From positions 16,596,736 to 16,660,735 of the forward strand of contig OU862931.1 of NCBI GenBank assembly GCA_917880885.1: a DNA stretch of 64,000 bases, written 5' to 3'. Shown piece after piece: positions 9,115-20,487 of this stretch. The position numbers and the translations under genes are program-made. The notes under the pieces were generated by a model that saw only the letters and a list, made by a program, of their open reading frames with translations, did no database searches and had not been told where the DNA came from. The DNA comes from Limnephilus marmoratus (Eukaryota; Arthropoda; Insecta; Trichoptera; Limnephilidae). Within the stretch, counting starts at the first letter, position 1. The number at the start of each line of letters is the position of its first letter.

Positions 9115-10148
9115 CAGGGTGTCCAGGGGTAAAGTGCATTAATTTCGGGAGGTGATCCTACATGATAGTACAAGTAAAAAAGATGTATAACTTTTTTAGA
9201 AATTCAAATTTTTTGGGGTAGTTTTCTAGTAAAAAGATAAAATTAGACCGGCGTGTGCGGGCGGCTTTATTATTTTACACTGTTGCCGAATGCCGAATCC
9301 CCGCTCCAAGCGCTCAGTGTCAGTGTTGAATTCGAATGTAACAATTTTATTCGCGTAGTAGTGTTTCACTTTAAAAACTTTATTGTTGTTAGTCAAAACT
9401 TGTTGATTTAATGTGTCTTTATCTAGTGTGTATTTATTAAGACTGACTTAAAGGAACAACTTCATTCAGTGCGTGCTTTTTCAGACTTACTTTTGTTTAC
9501 TTAGTTGTAGACGTGCCTAACCTGCCTAGCTTTAAAAATAGTGTTTATTTGTGCGTAATTTTATCATTGAATTATTATGCCAATACCGCGTAATTTTGTT
9601 ATTGAATTATTAGATAAATGCCTTACTTTACCAACAAAGAACGGGCAGACATTCATTAATGAAATACGCCACAACGTACGAATTGATAATATTATTACTT
9701 TACTTTTACATGCTTGCTTACAAGCTGAAGGTGGACATTTTGAAAATTTGTTAAACTAGTTAAAAGCGATGATATTAGTTAAGTGTTCAATTAGTTTATA
9801 ACAATTTAATCGTTAAAAGCGTGTCTTCAATTGTTATTTAAGTGCAGTTATCTTTTTACATTGGTTTAAAACATACGATCTGTATAAACGTCAAATTCTC
9901 GGTCTTGTTATGTTTACAAACGCTTTCAATGGATACAGGTCAAATCACACCAAGCAACGTTGCAACAAATGCGCCCGGCAAGCTAACTTGGGTAAGGGCT
10001 ACCTTACACTAAGCATTTTTAGTAGGTATCTCTTTTTGTACAGGAAAAAAAAAGTTGGAATTTCAGAAAAAGTTATTTAACTTTTTTACTCCTACCATAA
10101 TGTAGAATCACCTCCCGAAGTTAATGCACTTTACCCCCGGACACCCTG
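9115..10148 (+). mobile_element. 1.03 kb TIR DNA transposon, internally deleted
   Basis: The ends are inverted repeats of about 50 bp with few mismatches: CAGGGTGTCCAGGGGTAAAG at the left and the complement of CAGGGTGTCCGGGGGTAAAG at the right, followed by TGCATTAAYTTCGGGAGGTG. TA flanks both sides (9113-9114, 10149-10150), fitting a TA target duplication of the Tc1/mariner type, though the superfamily is not proven. The only coding trace is the short frame at 9577-9759. Confidence 0.75.
9577..9759 (+). pseudogene. Transposase C-terminal remnant
   Basis: A 60-codon frame from an ATG ends in LLLHACLQAEGGHFENLLN and a stop. That ending resembles the CI...NGGHFE.LL terminus of mariner/Tc-like transposases of insects. 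The catalytic core is absent, consistent with an internal deletion of the host TIR element. Confidence 0.4.
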
Positions 10149-10380
10149 TACGTATATATATAAATAAACAAATAATACACTGCTTGCTTGTTGGAAGTTA
10201 TCACCGCTAGAAGGAAGGTAGGTAGAAGGAAGTATGTAGGTGGGTAGGTGTGTATGTAGGTACTAGGAAAAAGGACTGGAATATTCTCAAACAACATCCG
10301 AAGGCATTATGAGACCATAGTTACAGAAAAAGTAGTGTTTTGGCTCTCCTGAACATTTACCTTTTTGGACTTGCATCCAT

Positions 10381-10746
10381 ATGCTTTCCGGGTACAGTAT
10401 AGTCTGTCTTTTCCATAATATTATCATGAAAATGTATTTTCTCACAACATTTCGCAGAATTCCTTCAATACCTCCTAAGTGGAATTACGCGCAGGTACTA
10501 ATTAGAGAAGGAATATTAAGCAAGCAATGGAAGGTTGCTCTCCCAATAAGGCAGGTGTACTTAACAAGTTGCGAACTAACTGCAGGGAGCTTTAATTACT
10601 TATTTAAACGTATCTCCTATAGAATGAGTAATGCCTTCACGAACAGACTTAACGGCGGAGAGGACTTTAAATGCTTCCAGGAATTTGAACAAAATGTTAC
10701 ATTATTCAGTGCATACACATTAATAATAGACGAGTTAAAAAATTAA
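10381..10746 (+). CDS. Unrecognised 121-codon open frame
   Basis: An ATG-started frame of 121 codons with no domain I recognise and no nearby promoter or splice pattern. Its beginning overlaps a small LINE-like piece in another frame (10355-10411). It may be chance. Confidence 0.12.
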   Translation: MLSGYSIVCLFHNIIMKMYFLTTFRRIPSIPPKWNYAQVLIREGILSKQWKVALPIRQVYLTSCELTAGSFNYLFKRISYRMSNAFTNRLNGGEDFKCFQEFEQNVTLFSAYTLIIDELKN

Positions 10747-10855
10747 GGTTCCGTTTATGTAAATTCTTCAGTCTTCTTTCAAATCGCCATAGATTACACT
10801 TCCAGAGATAATAGGATTCAGTGTTCGCAATTACTTAAAATAATTTTCTATTTTT

Positions 10856-11185
10856 TTGAAGTTAAACTTCTTTACGCACGCTTGGCTTGGGGAGTAAGCT
10901 GGTAAATGCATGACGAGAGCGTTACGAAAAGCTAGGCGAACGGTAGTTGAGAGGGAGATATAAGTTAGTGAAGATAGAAAGAGAGAGAGTTACGTTTCGT
11001 ATATTACTGTAGGGGCAAGAGAGAGAGGTGCGAGCACACATTTTCTTTCTTTCTCTCTCTCTCTCATAAGTGCAGGCCTATTGTCTGTATCTCACTTTAG
11101 GAGCAAGAGAGAGCAGTGCGTGCGTACATTTTCTTTCTCTCTTCTTATCATATAGATGGAGCTAAAGAAGTTTTACTTTAGTCGT
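10856..11185 (+). mobile_element. MITE, GAAGTGAAACTTC family
   Basis: The left end TTTGAAGTTAAACTTCTTTA is matched by an inverted end near 11165-11185 (complement AAAGTAAAACTTCTTTAGC). The interior has GA-rich microsatellite patches and a roughly 100-bp internal duplication (GGGCAAGAGAGAG / GGAGCAAGAGAGAG). Related sequences lie at 11205-11395, 39585-39806, 40308-40515 and 63728-63937. Confidence 0.5.
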
Positions 11186-11204
11186 GTGGTCTAAAGCACA
11201 CCCG

Positions 11205-11395
11205 TTTTTTTTTTTAAAGTGAAACTTCTTTAGCCCCGATGTGATTTGAAATTCGGATGAAACGGAAATGACGCTAGGTCTGCGCCCATGGGCCATTTTG
11301 ATTATGACCTCACTTTTTAAGGCTTCTATTAGTTGAGATTGTTTTGGAAAAGTTTCGCTTCTACCGCGTGTAAACTGCACTCGATTTTTGTTTCA
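11205..11395 (+). repeat. Partial copy of the GAAGTGAAACTTC family
   Basis: It shares AAGTGAAACTTCTTTAGC, ATTCGGATGAAACGGAAATG and the CTTCTACCGCGTG end with the copies at 39585 and 40308. Confidence 0.55.
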
Positions 11396-11399
11396 GACG

Positions 11400-12430
11400 T
11401 AAATGTGAAATATTGAGATTAAATTTACGGCACATTGTGTGTCATTATCATAAGTTAAAAAAAAGTCTAGAGTATATAATAACTTAAAAAGTATAAGCAT
11501 AAGTAAAAAAATATTAAACGTGTATAAAAGGTACAAGTATAAAGTAAAAGAGTGTGAAGTGTAAAATAACTAAAGTCACTTCTTTAGTTATTTAGAATAA
11601 GTACAAGATATAATTTATAAAATGTGGTACTAAAAGTTACAAGTATAAAGTGTAAAAAAGTGTAAGTATAAGTACAAAAGTATTAAAAGTATAAAATGCA
11701 AAATGACTAAAAAAGTAAAAGCAAAAGTACTACATAATTTACAATACAAAGGCAGATATAAAAAAGTAATATTGTAGAAATAATAACTGTCAATAATAAT
11801 ATTATAAAAGTTAAGAGGTAATACCACCGGTGCGAAATCTCGACGGTAGGTATTTTCAAAAATTATCGCTGTCGCACCGCGCTCGAAAAAGAACTAGCTC
11901 TCGATGTGTGGGTGACCACGTGAGTGTTTGGCTAGTACACCTTCTCGCCCCCTCTGCGTCTCTTGCCTACCGTCTTACGCCTCCACAGTCCACTCATGCT
12001 TGTAGCTTGTAGCCTCAGGTTTGGACAAGGCATGTTTCGACTTATTTAGGATGTACCGCTCTCCATAGACAGAAAGAGGGCGCATTATTTTTAAACGCAC
12101 GAGGTTTACTATGCCGGTCATTTGTAACAATGTCTTCTGTTCACGCTTCGATCAAATACTCACACATCTATAGTAGCATCGCGTAGTAGATATGTGAGTG
12201 TGTGAAGCTCGTGTGTACGTTTTCGCGCGGTAATGCTGAGTCTTGTGTGTTTGTCGCCTTACCGGGTGTGACCAAGTAGGTGGCAAGAAATAAAATAAAA
12301 CTCGAAAATAATAGAAAATGTCATGAGTAAACGCTGCAACTTTTCCTACAGTGTTTTGTTATAACCATGCACATGGCATCTTTTCAAAGATAGATTTTTT
12401 TATTCTTTTTTATTTATTCATTGCATCGTT
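11400..12430. other. A-rich low-complexity and intergenic sequence
   Basis: From 11440 to 11810 the plus strand is a degenerate run of AAAGTATAAAAGT-like words, as at 42080-42350. The remainder to 12430 shows no supported feature. Confidence 0.5.
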
Positions 12431-12438
12431 AATTATTA

Positions 12439-12605
12439 GGGAATGTACCTATACTACGTGATCTCTTCGGGGGGGGGGGGGGGGGGGGGTCTTCAAAATG
12501 TCACGCTTGGTACAAATGAGCGGCGGTTTGCTAAGGATTTTGGTCACCGGGGGGACGGGGGTTAAAAATTGCAAAAAATTGGTCACGTAGTATGGGTACG
12601 TTCCC
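12439..12605 (+). mobile_element. MITE, GGGAAYGTACC family (copy 2)
   Basis: Ends GGGAATGTACCTATACTACG and the complement of GGGAACGTACCCATACTACG. The interior holds an unbroken run of about 20 G followed by the AAAATGTCACGCTTGGTAC segment shared with copies 1 and 3. Flanks read TTA and TAA, so the target duplication is TA or has been altered. Confidence 0.7.
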
Positions 12606-13430
12606 TAACATAAGTTGAGGATTTTTCGACCACCATGCTAGGTACATGCCCGTGTTGTGGTGGTCAACAAGTATCAGATTGTTACAGGGTTTTGTTATAA
12701 TATCTACTCTTCCAAATAAATCGCGTTGCAACATGAGCGCTTCAGACAGGTGGCTTCTTGCTGATTAGCGCATCTTCAATCGCGTCTTGACTTGAGCGTG
12801 TGTATAGACTGGTGTCTGCCTGCTAGAGTTCATTATTTCCTGCACCAAATAAGTCAAGTAGAGTCGGGACTTGAACGTAAGTATTCCTATATAATAGATG
12901 TCTTCTGCGCTCATCATTCATTTATATTGTTATACTACAAGTAAAGCATCACGCATGCTGTACCTATTGGTTAAGTAATTTGAAACAACAAAGTTGCGAG
13001 AATATCAGAGAGATAAATATAAGTTTTGTCCTGATCCCAATGTTTGTGGTTGTTTAGAGATCGATTTCACCATTAGCTGCATCACTCCAATATTTTGTCA
13101 CGAATTACACAGTTAGGATATCGGTGAGTACCTACCTACTAAACTATTCATAAATTTATGATGAATGTCAGTGTGAAAAGTGTATACTTACCCCTCTATA
13201 CAGGGTCTTACTAAAATATTTTATAATGTATGTAGATTACCGACATATTACGTATTATTTTACTAGAACTCTATGTAGGTTAGTAGTTTTAAAGTTTTCA
13301 CTGTATTAGCGTTTATAAATATGCAGTCAAACCAACTAGATCGAATTATTATATACATATGATTATTCTCTATGATACATTAGTTATTATTGAAAATTAG
13401 TATTAACCTCTCAGGCCTCGGGCCTGTTTT
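12606..13430. other. Intergenic, nothing recognised
   Basis: No supported coding or repeat feature. Confidence 0.4.
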
Positions 13431-13479
13431 TCGAAAAGTAAAAATATTTCCACTTTCCAATAAATTCCAAATAACTTTA

Positions 13480-14655
13480 ATATTTGCGAACGCATCCGAA
13501 AACTAAAAACCGCTTTTGAAAGATGATGAAATACGCTTTCAAATTGCATAATTCGAAATAAACATATAATTTTTTTATTTTTATTAATAATAAAAAATGT
13601 TTAAAAATAGCCCACCTTACGTTTTTTCTAATTAAAATTACGACAACAAAAAGATAAAAGCACGTACATATTTTATTAGACAATTAAATCTAAATGGATT
13701 TATTGTGTTGTGTGTATTATACGTGTGAGTTGACATGTTTGTAAAAAATAATGTTTAAAACGTTAGATATATCGCTTGCTGAGGTTTGATTTGTACTCCT
13801 GTATTTTTGAGTTTTTTTAAGCAGTAAACACAAAAAAGGACGTGTTAGTTCGTTCAAAATTCAACCAAAAATGTTGGTCTTTTACCTATAGATAGATTAA
13901 CCTACATATTTTTTTAAATATTTATTACAGTCAGTTTGAAATAAAGGAAACAAATATATAATATTTTTAAACTTCAAAACTTTTTATTTTTATTTTCAAC
14001 TTTATAAATAAAACCTTAATTTGTAATATTTAATTACACGAAGACAATATTAGCGGAACTCGACATAGATTGTCTCCAGCTTTTCAATTGAGTTTCGCTA
14101 ATATAGTCTTCATTTAATTCAAAACTTTTATTTCTCAGTACGTGTTTTTGTGGACTTAGTACAAACCAATCCTGAGCAAACGATATGCATTATAAATGTA
14201 TGTAAATGTCTGCAAAAACCCTACGGGCGTGTAATAAAAAGTAAACATAATTAAATAAATGTTACCGTCAACTCACTTTTTTTTCGCTTCATGTCAAAAA
14301 ATTAACACAAAATTCCCAGTTTCTTATTTTTTTTTTCAAATATTAATCGGAAGCTTTGGTTTCATAAAAGGTTATAATTATTTTGTTTTAAGTTTTAATT
14401 ATGTTCTGGTTGTTTTCTCTTTCTAACAGATCATTTTTCTAACCATGGTAGTAAGGGAGACACAACGATTTCTATGAGACCTATATGAGTTATTTCAAAA
14501 AGCAAACAAATTAGCCTAAGTAATGTGCAAGTACTACACAATTCGCGCCTCGGTTCACAATTTTATACGCAGCATAAGATCCTCGTATGTGTGTGATATA
14601 AAATCAGCTACTATTATCTAACTTCTACTAAAAAAATGTGATATCTTTTTCTTAC
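13480..14655 (+). repeat. 5' region of the Mutator-like element
   Basis: Blocks such as GATGAAATACGCTTTCAAATT, CATGGTAGTAAGGGAG and ATGAGACCTATATG recur in the same order at 48030-48540, so this is repeat sequence upstream of the transposase exons. It ends in a TTTTTCTTACAG splice acceptor (14656), implying an untranslated upstream exon. Confidence 0.55.
13975..14120 (+). mobile_element. Miniature foldback derivative of the tRNA-SINE family
   Basis: Two inverted arms (GAAGACAATATTAGCGGAAC and its near-complement ending TCTTCATTTAATT) meet with almost no spacer. The left tail (CTTTATAAATAAAACCTTAA, TTTGTAATATTTAATTA) matches the 414-bp unit at 43-46 kb. The tRNA-like part is absent. Confidence 0.55.
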
Positions 14656-14774
14656 AGATAAATAATGGGTAAAAGAAATGGAAACAAAGCTCGTTTATTT
14701 TCGTCTACTAGACGAAAAAAACCGATTATTATTATCAAACGACAGATTCATGTTGCACCGCGTTCGATCTCTAG

Positions 14775-15783
14775 GTAAGTACGAGAAATATAGTTTTCCT
14801 GTTTTCCTCTCACTACTGAACCCTCCTAATGGTTTATGTTATGAGAAGCCTGTATGTAGCATGCGTAACCGAGACTTGAAAAAGAACAGAAGATATAAAG
14901 CATTACATTTTGATGAGAACAAATGGGCTCAATTGATTCCTTCGCGTATGGAACTCGAAAAAATTCTGTCTTATAAGTACAACGAAAATAAGTAATTTAA
15001 TTTAGAAACTTCTTATCAACGAAAAATCTATACTCAATATACTACGCATTAGTACAGTCTATTCTTCAGTATGCCATTATCAGTTGGGGAGCAGCTTACA
15101 AAACTAGTCTGACCCCCATAGAAATTGTTCAAAAACTAATAATAAAAATTATACTAAAAAAACCTCTAGACTTCCCAACTGATCGCATATTCGAAGAATT
15201 CAAAGTTCCAACATTTAAAAACTTATTTATAAAAAATTCAATTGTACAAATTATAAAAGAAAAAGATAAATACGCATTCATAACTGAAAATCGTACTAGA
15301 CTTAAACATGTATTTGTGTGCCCCAAATTAAACACTTCTTTTGCCCAACACCATTATACTCACCAAGGAAAATTATTTTTCAATAACCTACCAATAGAAA
15401 TCAGAAGCATTAGGAACAAAGTTCAATTGTTGAACTCCATCAAAAAGTATTTTAGAGAATGTCACACTAAAAATCATACTTGTTTTTCTTCTTACTGAAT
15501 ACATATTATATGTTTGCATATTTTAGTTAACGGGTCTGATTGCCATGTGTCTGTATTAACTGCATCTACATATATATATATATATATATTGAAATACATG
15601 ACTATAGTAAATAGTGATTGTACTTATATGAAATGTATTAACTGTATTAACTGCATTGTATTAACTGTACACGTGACTGTATTTGTACATAATATATGAA
15701 ATGTCAACTCTTCTTCCATCCACAAGCTAAGGCTTTTAATGGAAGACCAGTAAAATTATAATATGTAGCAATTCTAAGATAAA

Positions 15784-15834
<51 letters not shown>

Positions 15835-15855
15835 ATTATTACTTTTTATTTACAG
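14775..15855 (+). other. Intron of the Mutator-like gene, carrying a LINE
   Basis: A GT-AG intron of 1081 bp (GTAAGT donor at 14775, CAG acceptor at 15853-15855). From about 15000 to 15832 it is filled by a LINE on the same strand. Without the LINE the intron would be about 250 bp. Confidence 0.75.
15011..15832 (+). mobile_element. 5'-truncated jockey/CR1-like LINE with polyA tail
   Basis: The frame 15011-15498 is open and encodes the last ~160 residues of the polyprotein (YALVQSILQYAIISWGAAYK, then LFFNNLPIEIRSI) and a TGA. A ~285-bp 3' UTR follows, then an A run of about 50 nt (15784-15832). The target duplication is not clear. The same protein region occurs at 60354-62821 (plus) and 63293-63725 (minus). 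Confidence 0.75.
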
Positions 15856-18459
15856 GGATATGGATGTCATCAACGATGCTGCTAGAAACTTAGATACATC
15901 TTCACAAATGCGTGAACCTTCGAGGGATGAATCATTTTCTCCAAATATAGAAGAAAACGCAAGTTCTTCATCGCCAACAACGCTTGATGATTTTCTGTTG
16001 AAACCAGACCATATTGATGAAACCCATATTCACGAAGGTCGCAGAATTGTTGATATAAAATATTTGTTTTCAGAAATTTCAAATATAAAGCACGAACACA
16101 CCAACTGCACATTTTCCGATTTAAAATTTGTGAAGGAACGACGAAATGGTTTTCTAAGCCAATATGTTTTCGAGTGCAAAATGTGCAAGAAAATAGAATA
16201 TGTACATTCCGAAGACCCGAAACTGAAAGTGTCCGTAAATACTGCTGTCGTCGAAGGAGTAGTATGTACAGGAAATGGATATTCACAATGGAACGAAATT
16301 TGTGGGGTATTGAATATGCCAAATATGAATCCTTCAACTTACAAGAACATAGAACAATGTTTAGCGCTAACACTTGAAGAATGTGCCTTAGAAGAAATGA
16401 TCGCAGCTGGTGAAGAAGAAAAAAGGCTTGCAATTTTAAATGGTGACGTAGACGAGGGAGGGTACCCTTTGGTGACGGTAGTTGCAGATGGTTCTTGGGC
16501 AAAGAGATCATATAAAAGTGGATTTAGCTCCTCATCTGGTGCGGGATGCATAGTTGGACTGCGAACTAAAAAGGTTTTATTTCTGGGAGTGCGAAACTCG
16601 TACTGCTGCATATGTGCTAGAGCTACAAAACTACAAGTAGAAGCATCTGAGCATAGGTGCTTCAAAAACTGGCGTGACAGTGCTAATGCCATGGAAGCCC
16701 ACATTATAGCAGAAGGGTTCTCGAGAAGCATTGAAATGCATGGATTGAAATTCAATAAACTAATTGGAGATGGCGACTCCAGCATCATGAAAAAAATTTT
16801 GCAGCAAATGCCATATGGGCCGAACTTCATAGTACAAAAAATAGAGTGCAAAAATCACTTACTTCGCAATTTTTGCAACAAAATAAAAGCACTTGGAAAA
16901 AAAACCAACAACGCTAAAGGCTTTGTACCAGTTCAAATAAGGAAAAAGGTTGAAGCAAACGTTTTACGAATGAGAAAAGCTATAGTTGGAGCAGTAAATT
17001 ACAGAAAAGAGCAAGAAAACACGCCACAAAGTGATAAAGTAAAAAATCTGAAAATGGACATAAAAAATGCCGCAAACCATGTTTTTGGTGATCATACAAA
17101 ATGTTCGTCATACTATTGCAAGTCGGAGAAGTACACTAATGATCCAAATTTACTAAGCGATCTTCAAGATTGTGGAATATGGACTGATATTCAACAATTA
17201 TTGTCGTCTCTAATAGCAAATGCGGAAAGTCTTATTATTAACGTGACAAATAACACTGTGGAGCAATTCAACAACGTTATTGCCAAATTTATAGGCGGAA
17301 AAAGAGTAAATTTTACAAAAAGGGGATCATACCAAGCAAGATGTTTTGGAGCAGTAACTTCGTGGAATAGTGAAATGGCAACCCATTCCCGAATACAAAA
17401 AAAAATCCAAGGCCACAGTCCTGGCAGCTACACGAAGCATTTTATCGAAAGAAAACGACGTTCGAAGGAGACAACACAGAGGTGTCGAAAAAGAAAACTA
17501 AGGTATAATGAAAACACGACATAAAAGAGAAAAAAAGTTACAGGGCCTGATGAAAATTATGGTTAATTGGAATTAGAACCAGATATGCCACCTGAATTAT
17601 TTGAAACGAAAAAAGAGGAATTTCTCAAAGAATTATCTCCATCGAATAAGGAAAAACTCGAACGGAATACGGTGGGCCAAAGCAATAATAATTTGTGGGT
17701 AATTGAAAGGCGTAAGAGGCTAACAGCTTCTAACTTTGGACAAATATGTAAGTTACGGCCAAAAACTTCAGTTACGAGAGTATTAAACTCGTTACTGTAC
17801 TCGCCATTTAAAGGAAATACGGCCACAAATTATGGGAAAGAAAATGAAAACCAAGCAATTGAGCAATTTACAAAAGAAACAAAATTAGAGGTATTCGCCT
17901 GTGGACTATTTGTCGATGAAAACAAAAACTTTTTAGCGGCAAGTCCGGATGGCCTTATTGGCAAAGATTCTATAATTGAAGTGAAATGCCCATATAGAAT
18001 AGCAAATATGTCACCAGAAGAAGGAATTGAACAAAAAAAATTGATTACTGTAAAATTGAAGACAATGCTTTAATATTAAAAAGGAATCACAATTACTTCT
18101 ACCAAGTCCAAGGCCAGTTACACGTTACTCGTCGTAAATACTGTTATTTTGTCGTGTGGAGTCCTAAAGGTTTGCTGTATGAAAAAAATGAAAGGGACGA
18201 TTCAATCTGGCAAAAAATTGAACCACTGTTAGAAAACTTCTACCTCCAATGCCTTTTACCAGAAATAATTGACGGTCGCATACCAAGAAATTTACCAGCG
18301 AGAGAAAGATATAAATCATAAATTGTTTAAAATTCATTGTCTAGTTGTAAAAAATTAAAAATTTTGTACAATAAAGCGTTTACAAACAAAAAAATTCAAT
18401 TAATCACTGAAGGCAATGTAAGCGACTCTCAACCGAAAATTTGAAACAGATTTTTTTTT

Positions 18460-18868
18460 TAAACATAAACCCCACATTGGAGGCACCGAGGAAAAATAAT
18501 CGCTCAGGGACTTTGTTGGAGAAGTTGTTGGACATCATTGGAGAAGCTGTGTGGAGGGTATTTTTAGGATAAGGAAGGAAAGGAAGTTCTGGGTAGGGAA
18601 AAGGTAGGTAAAAGTATGAAATGATGGTGGAGAGTCCGGCTGTAGAGATCAAAAGATCTCCCTCTTCCAGTTTCTCCCAATCCGGCCCGCCACGCAGTAA
18701 GTGGACAAAATTATCCGCCACCAAAACCCATGCAGACCTCACCCGTGAACCCGGGAACCCAGGCTCAGTCACCAAACATAGCGGACCACTTGGGGTGAAC
18801 AAGTGGCGGGGGTAATGGTTATCCAATAAATGGTTCCCGGGGCGATGGTACCTATAACGCCTCCCAAA
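18460..18868 (-). repeat. Fragment of the TTA-target MITE family
   Basis: Shares AGGAAGTTCTGGG, CACTTGGGGTGA and TGGTTATCCAATAAATGG with 19552-20001, inverted. The terminal repeats are missing. Confidence 0.5.
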
Positions 18869-19551
18869 TTGAAAATTTATTATAGTACTTGATATAAACA
18901 ATTTTAATTTGGCTCAATTTTAGTATGAAAGCTCGATCAGTATTGGTATACCGCGATAAGTCACTAAACAGAAAAAAACGAATAAAAAATATCGATCACT
19001 CGGGGAAGGACAACACTAGTCTACCGATAAAATTCGTTACATCACTACTTCGCTTTGTATGTATTTGTCAAAACCCTCGTTCCCCGCCCCCCTCAAGGGA
19101 ACTGAGCGAAAGGGACACCTGCACATCGGGCCGAAAATACCTAAATAAAATCTTCGAAATCGATGTTTTGTATTCCCCATTTTTTTTCTCCAAAACTGGA
19201 CCGATTTTAATTTTGTTTTTCACAAACTATATTAAAAGAAAATATTCTATGTCGGTACGTTTTGCTTTTTTACAAAATACATTGTTTAGTTTGTATACTG
19301 AACGTTTTTTGACGGCTTTTAAATTAGGCATTTTTATTCATTTTTGGAAGGTCCTAACTTCTATAAGAAGTAAATTATCAAAAAAAGCAAAACGTACCGA
19401 CACGCTAGTGGTCGATATCTATATTATGTAAAAAAAAATTTTGCTCTAGGGTCAAAATCCAGAGAGATAAACGGGGAATACGTTTGTATGGAAAAATGCC
19501 GCTAGTATTTCCTCTTAAGATCATTGACTTGTAATGTATTTATAAACATTA
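18869..19551. other. Unassigned; contains a 21-bp inverted repeat
   Basis: A GTCGGTACGTTTTGCTTTTT sequence at 19251 is repeated in inverse near 19381-19401, with about 110 bp between, so the transcript could fold. A 168-codon open frame (18925-19431) spans it and resembles no known protein. The ends of the repeat are not terminal to any element I can define. Confidence 0.4.
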
Positions 19552-20001
19552 GACCTGTGCCACACAGCGTTTGGGAGGCGGGAATGGGTACCGCCGCCCG
19601 GGAACCTTTATTGGATAACCAACACCCATGCCGTAGGTCACCCCAAGTGGTTCGCTACGTTTGATAATTTAGCAGGGGTGCCCGGGTTTATGGGGTGAAG
19701 TTTGTCTAGGTCTTGGAGGCGGATGACCAGCACATACTGAACCCCAGATTCCTACCCACCACTACCCAACCCTTTTCCTTCCCAGAAGTCTCCTCTCCTT
19801 CTTTTAGGCCCTGAGGGAAATTATTTTCCTCAGGGCCTCCTGTGTGGAGCTCACGTAAAAAAACACACACAGCTATAAAGTTGGCCTATTTCAGCATATT
19901 ACTCGCCATATATTCCCATTGGGAGTGTACGGCGAAGGACATGCCCAAATACGCCAAGCCACATGATATTTCATCGTTTATAGCTGTGTGTGGCACAGGT
20001 C
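19552..20001 (+). mobile_element. 450-bp MITE, Harbinger-type TTA target
   Basis: It begins GACCTGTGCCACACAGC and ends in the complement (GTGTGTGGCACAGGTC), with TTA duplicated outside (19549-19551, 20002-20004). Such 3-bp TTA/TAA duplications are characteristic of PIF/Harbinger transposons. This copy is the most complete of a family also at 4198-4680, 5180-5450 and 18460-18868; it has no coding capacity. Confidence 0.75.
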
Positions 20002-20009
20002 TTAACTCT

Positions 20010-20487
20010 TAACGTATAAATACAAATACAGTGCTGATGCCAATCCTGATTTATGAAAGTGAGGCACACAACTGGCAGACGAATGATGAAAGTAGACTGA
20101 ATTATATAGAAATGATGTCCATGAGGCGCCCGTGTGGTAAAACCATGTTTGAAAGTGTCACAAATGTAAAGATCCGGAAAAAAATTAAGACAGAAGAAAG
20201 AAAGCGTAGCGAACAAGCTGAAGAATAGATTATTTGGACTTGTGGAACGTATGAACGAAGAACGGAGCGCCAGGAGAATATACTACTCGAAAGGGAATTG
20301 TAAAATAAGTCTGGGACGCCCGAAGACAAAGCATGACAAAGTGAATCAAATTCTTAAATCGGGTCATGATAAGAATCTGAATAGAGAACAGTGAATGAGA
20401 CAAACTGCATACACGGAGTGTGTGCAAAGACAGATTTGTGTGACGGTCTATCATCTCAGTGGTAACGAAGTGATGGTTAGTGTAGTG
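20010..20487 (+). pseudogene. Decayed RTE/ERT-type LINE 3' fragment
   Basis: Reading across several stops and shifts gives VLMPILIYESEAHNW, a GRPKTKHDKVNQ block and AYTECVQRQICV, the C-terminal landmarks of insect endonuclease-reverse transcriptases. It ends in AAGTGATGGTTAG, similar to the tail at 78-100. It abuts the MITE on its left. Confidence 0.6.

Larger units (their letters stand above)
14665..18321 (+). pseudogene. Mutator-like transposase with C-terminal YqaJ nuclease, two-exon relic
   Basis: Exon 1 (14665-14774) starts at an ATG and ends AG before GTAAGT; exon 2 starts at 15856 after TTTTTATTTACAG, and the reading frame is kept exactly across the junction. The first protein part (15860-17524, 554 codons) matches the Mutator-like transposase domain. 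Counted from the Met at 15860, candidate DDE residues are Asp210 (VVADGSW), Asp304/306 (GDGD) and Glu468 (TVEQFN), with a CCIC motif near 249. After stops at 17522 and 17564 the same frame continues into a YqaJ-type nuclease (LTASNFG, NYGKENE, SPDGLIG, IEVKCPY). A frameshift near 18035 in an A run moves the end of that domain to another frame, stopping at 18319-18321. Two stops plus one frameshift mark a pseudogene. Stop 17522 lies just after a GTATAA that could be a donor, but no acceptor restores the frame. Confidence 0.85.

Noticed and set aside
17503..17543. A 41-bp mini-intron (GTATAA...TTACAG) removing the first stop in the Mutator-like gene
   Set aside because: Splicing there would shift the frame into an immediate TGA, and a second in-frame stop at 17564 would remain.
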